This document shows, in pieces, positions 63,938-64,000 of a stretch of 64,000 nt of DNA. This DNA is from Ovoidimarina sp038744785. GTDB lineage: Bacteria; Pseudomonadota; Alphaproteobacteria; Rhodobacterales; Rhodobacteraceae. Each line of letters begins with the position of its first letter. Position 1 is the first letter of the stretch. Location of the stretch: assembly GCA_038744785.1 (NCBI GenBank), contig JBCDLX010000006.1, forward strand, positions 1 to 64,000, in the 5' to 3' direction. The translations under genes were made by a program, and so were the position numbers. The notes under the pieces were generated by a model. The model was not told the origin of the DNA. It saw nothing but the letters and a program-made list of their open reading frames with translations, and did not search any database.

Positions 63938-64000
63938 ATGGCCAAAGTCATCGGTATCGACCTTGGGACCACCAACAGCTGCGTCGCCATTATGGACGGT
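63938..64000 (+). CDS. dnaK: Molecular chaperone DnaK, N-terminus only (cut by window end)
   Basis: The 21 visible codons read AKVIGIDLGTTNSCVAIMD after the Met, the unmistakable DnaK ATPase start with the phosphate-binding loop DLGTTNS. AGAGGA precedes the ATG. It is the Hsp70 chaperone and is controlled by the RpoH promoter upstream. Confidence 0.95.
   Translation, partial: MAKVIGIDLGTTNSCVAIMDG

Overview
The window reads as chromosomal DNA of a marine alphaproteobacterium, most likely Rhodobacteraceae (Roseobacter group). It is GC-rich. It has the alphaproteobacterial lptC-lptA-lptB-hpf-ptsN block and many ABC and TRAP importers. dnaK is preceded by an RpoH-type promoter, and there is a glycan cluster with a Core-2/I-branching transferase. 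The family assignment is inference from gene content, since no rRNA or marker tree is available here.

Layout. 1-1.34 kb: a tyrosine integrase leaving the window, with a tRNA 3'-tail-like sequence behind it that could be an attachment site. 2.0-8.5 kb: a branched-chain-amino-acid-type (Liv) ABC operon ending in a GAF protein, divergent from a metal-dependent amidohydrolase. 8.9-11.3 kb: an ABC exporter pair. 11.3-12.0 kb: no recognisable gene. 12.0-21.4 kb: a locus of secreted proteins of unknown function, including a 1746-residue protein. Its N-terminal module is repeated as a stand-alone secreted protein encoded divergently next door, and its C-terminal part carries a papain-fold-like Cys/His arrangement. 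A decayed IS3-type transposase fragment follows at 21.6-21.9 kb. This 1-22 kb stretch looks like accessory DNA.

22.1-25.2 kb: an AraC-type regulator with a divergent short-chain dehydrogenase and two small membrane proteins. 25.3-32.1 kb: a TRAP transporter, a MarR regulator and a 1070-residue self-contained reductive dehalogenase (duplicated Rdh core, two 4Fe-4S clusters, fused flavin/2Fe-2S reductase), suggesting import and reductive dehalogenation of a halogenated organic acid, perhaps a bromophenolic acid. 32.3-36.0 kb: a tightly overlapping lipid-linked sugar-transfer operon (methyltransferase, GtrA, GtrB-like, polytopic protein). 36.2-49.5 kb: an AraC regulator and a long co-directional catabolic locus with two PhyH dioxygenases, an MBL-fold protein, a family-5 ABC importer with a fused double ATPase, a GH38 alpha-mannosidase and an FAD oxidoreductase; the substrate is unknown.

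49.6-53.5 kb: housekeeping genes (RNase D, LptC, LptA, LptB, HPF, PtsN). 53.5-60.7 kb, minus strand: sulfotransferase, GT14, two paralogous GT2-type transferases, GalU and a CysQ-type PAP phosphatase, which together suggest a sulfated surface glycan. 60.8-63.8 kb: an ABC-2 polysaccharide-export-type permease, an SH3 protein, an arginase-fold hydrolase with a changed metal motif, and AlkB. The window ends at the first 21 codons of dnaK.

The two most unusual items are the secreted-protein locus at 12-21.4 kb and the fused reductive dehalogenase. Starts were moved inward from the longest frame where a ribosome binding site or a signal peptide argued for it.
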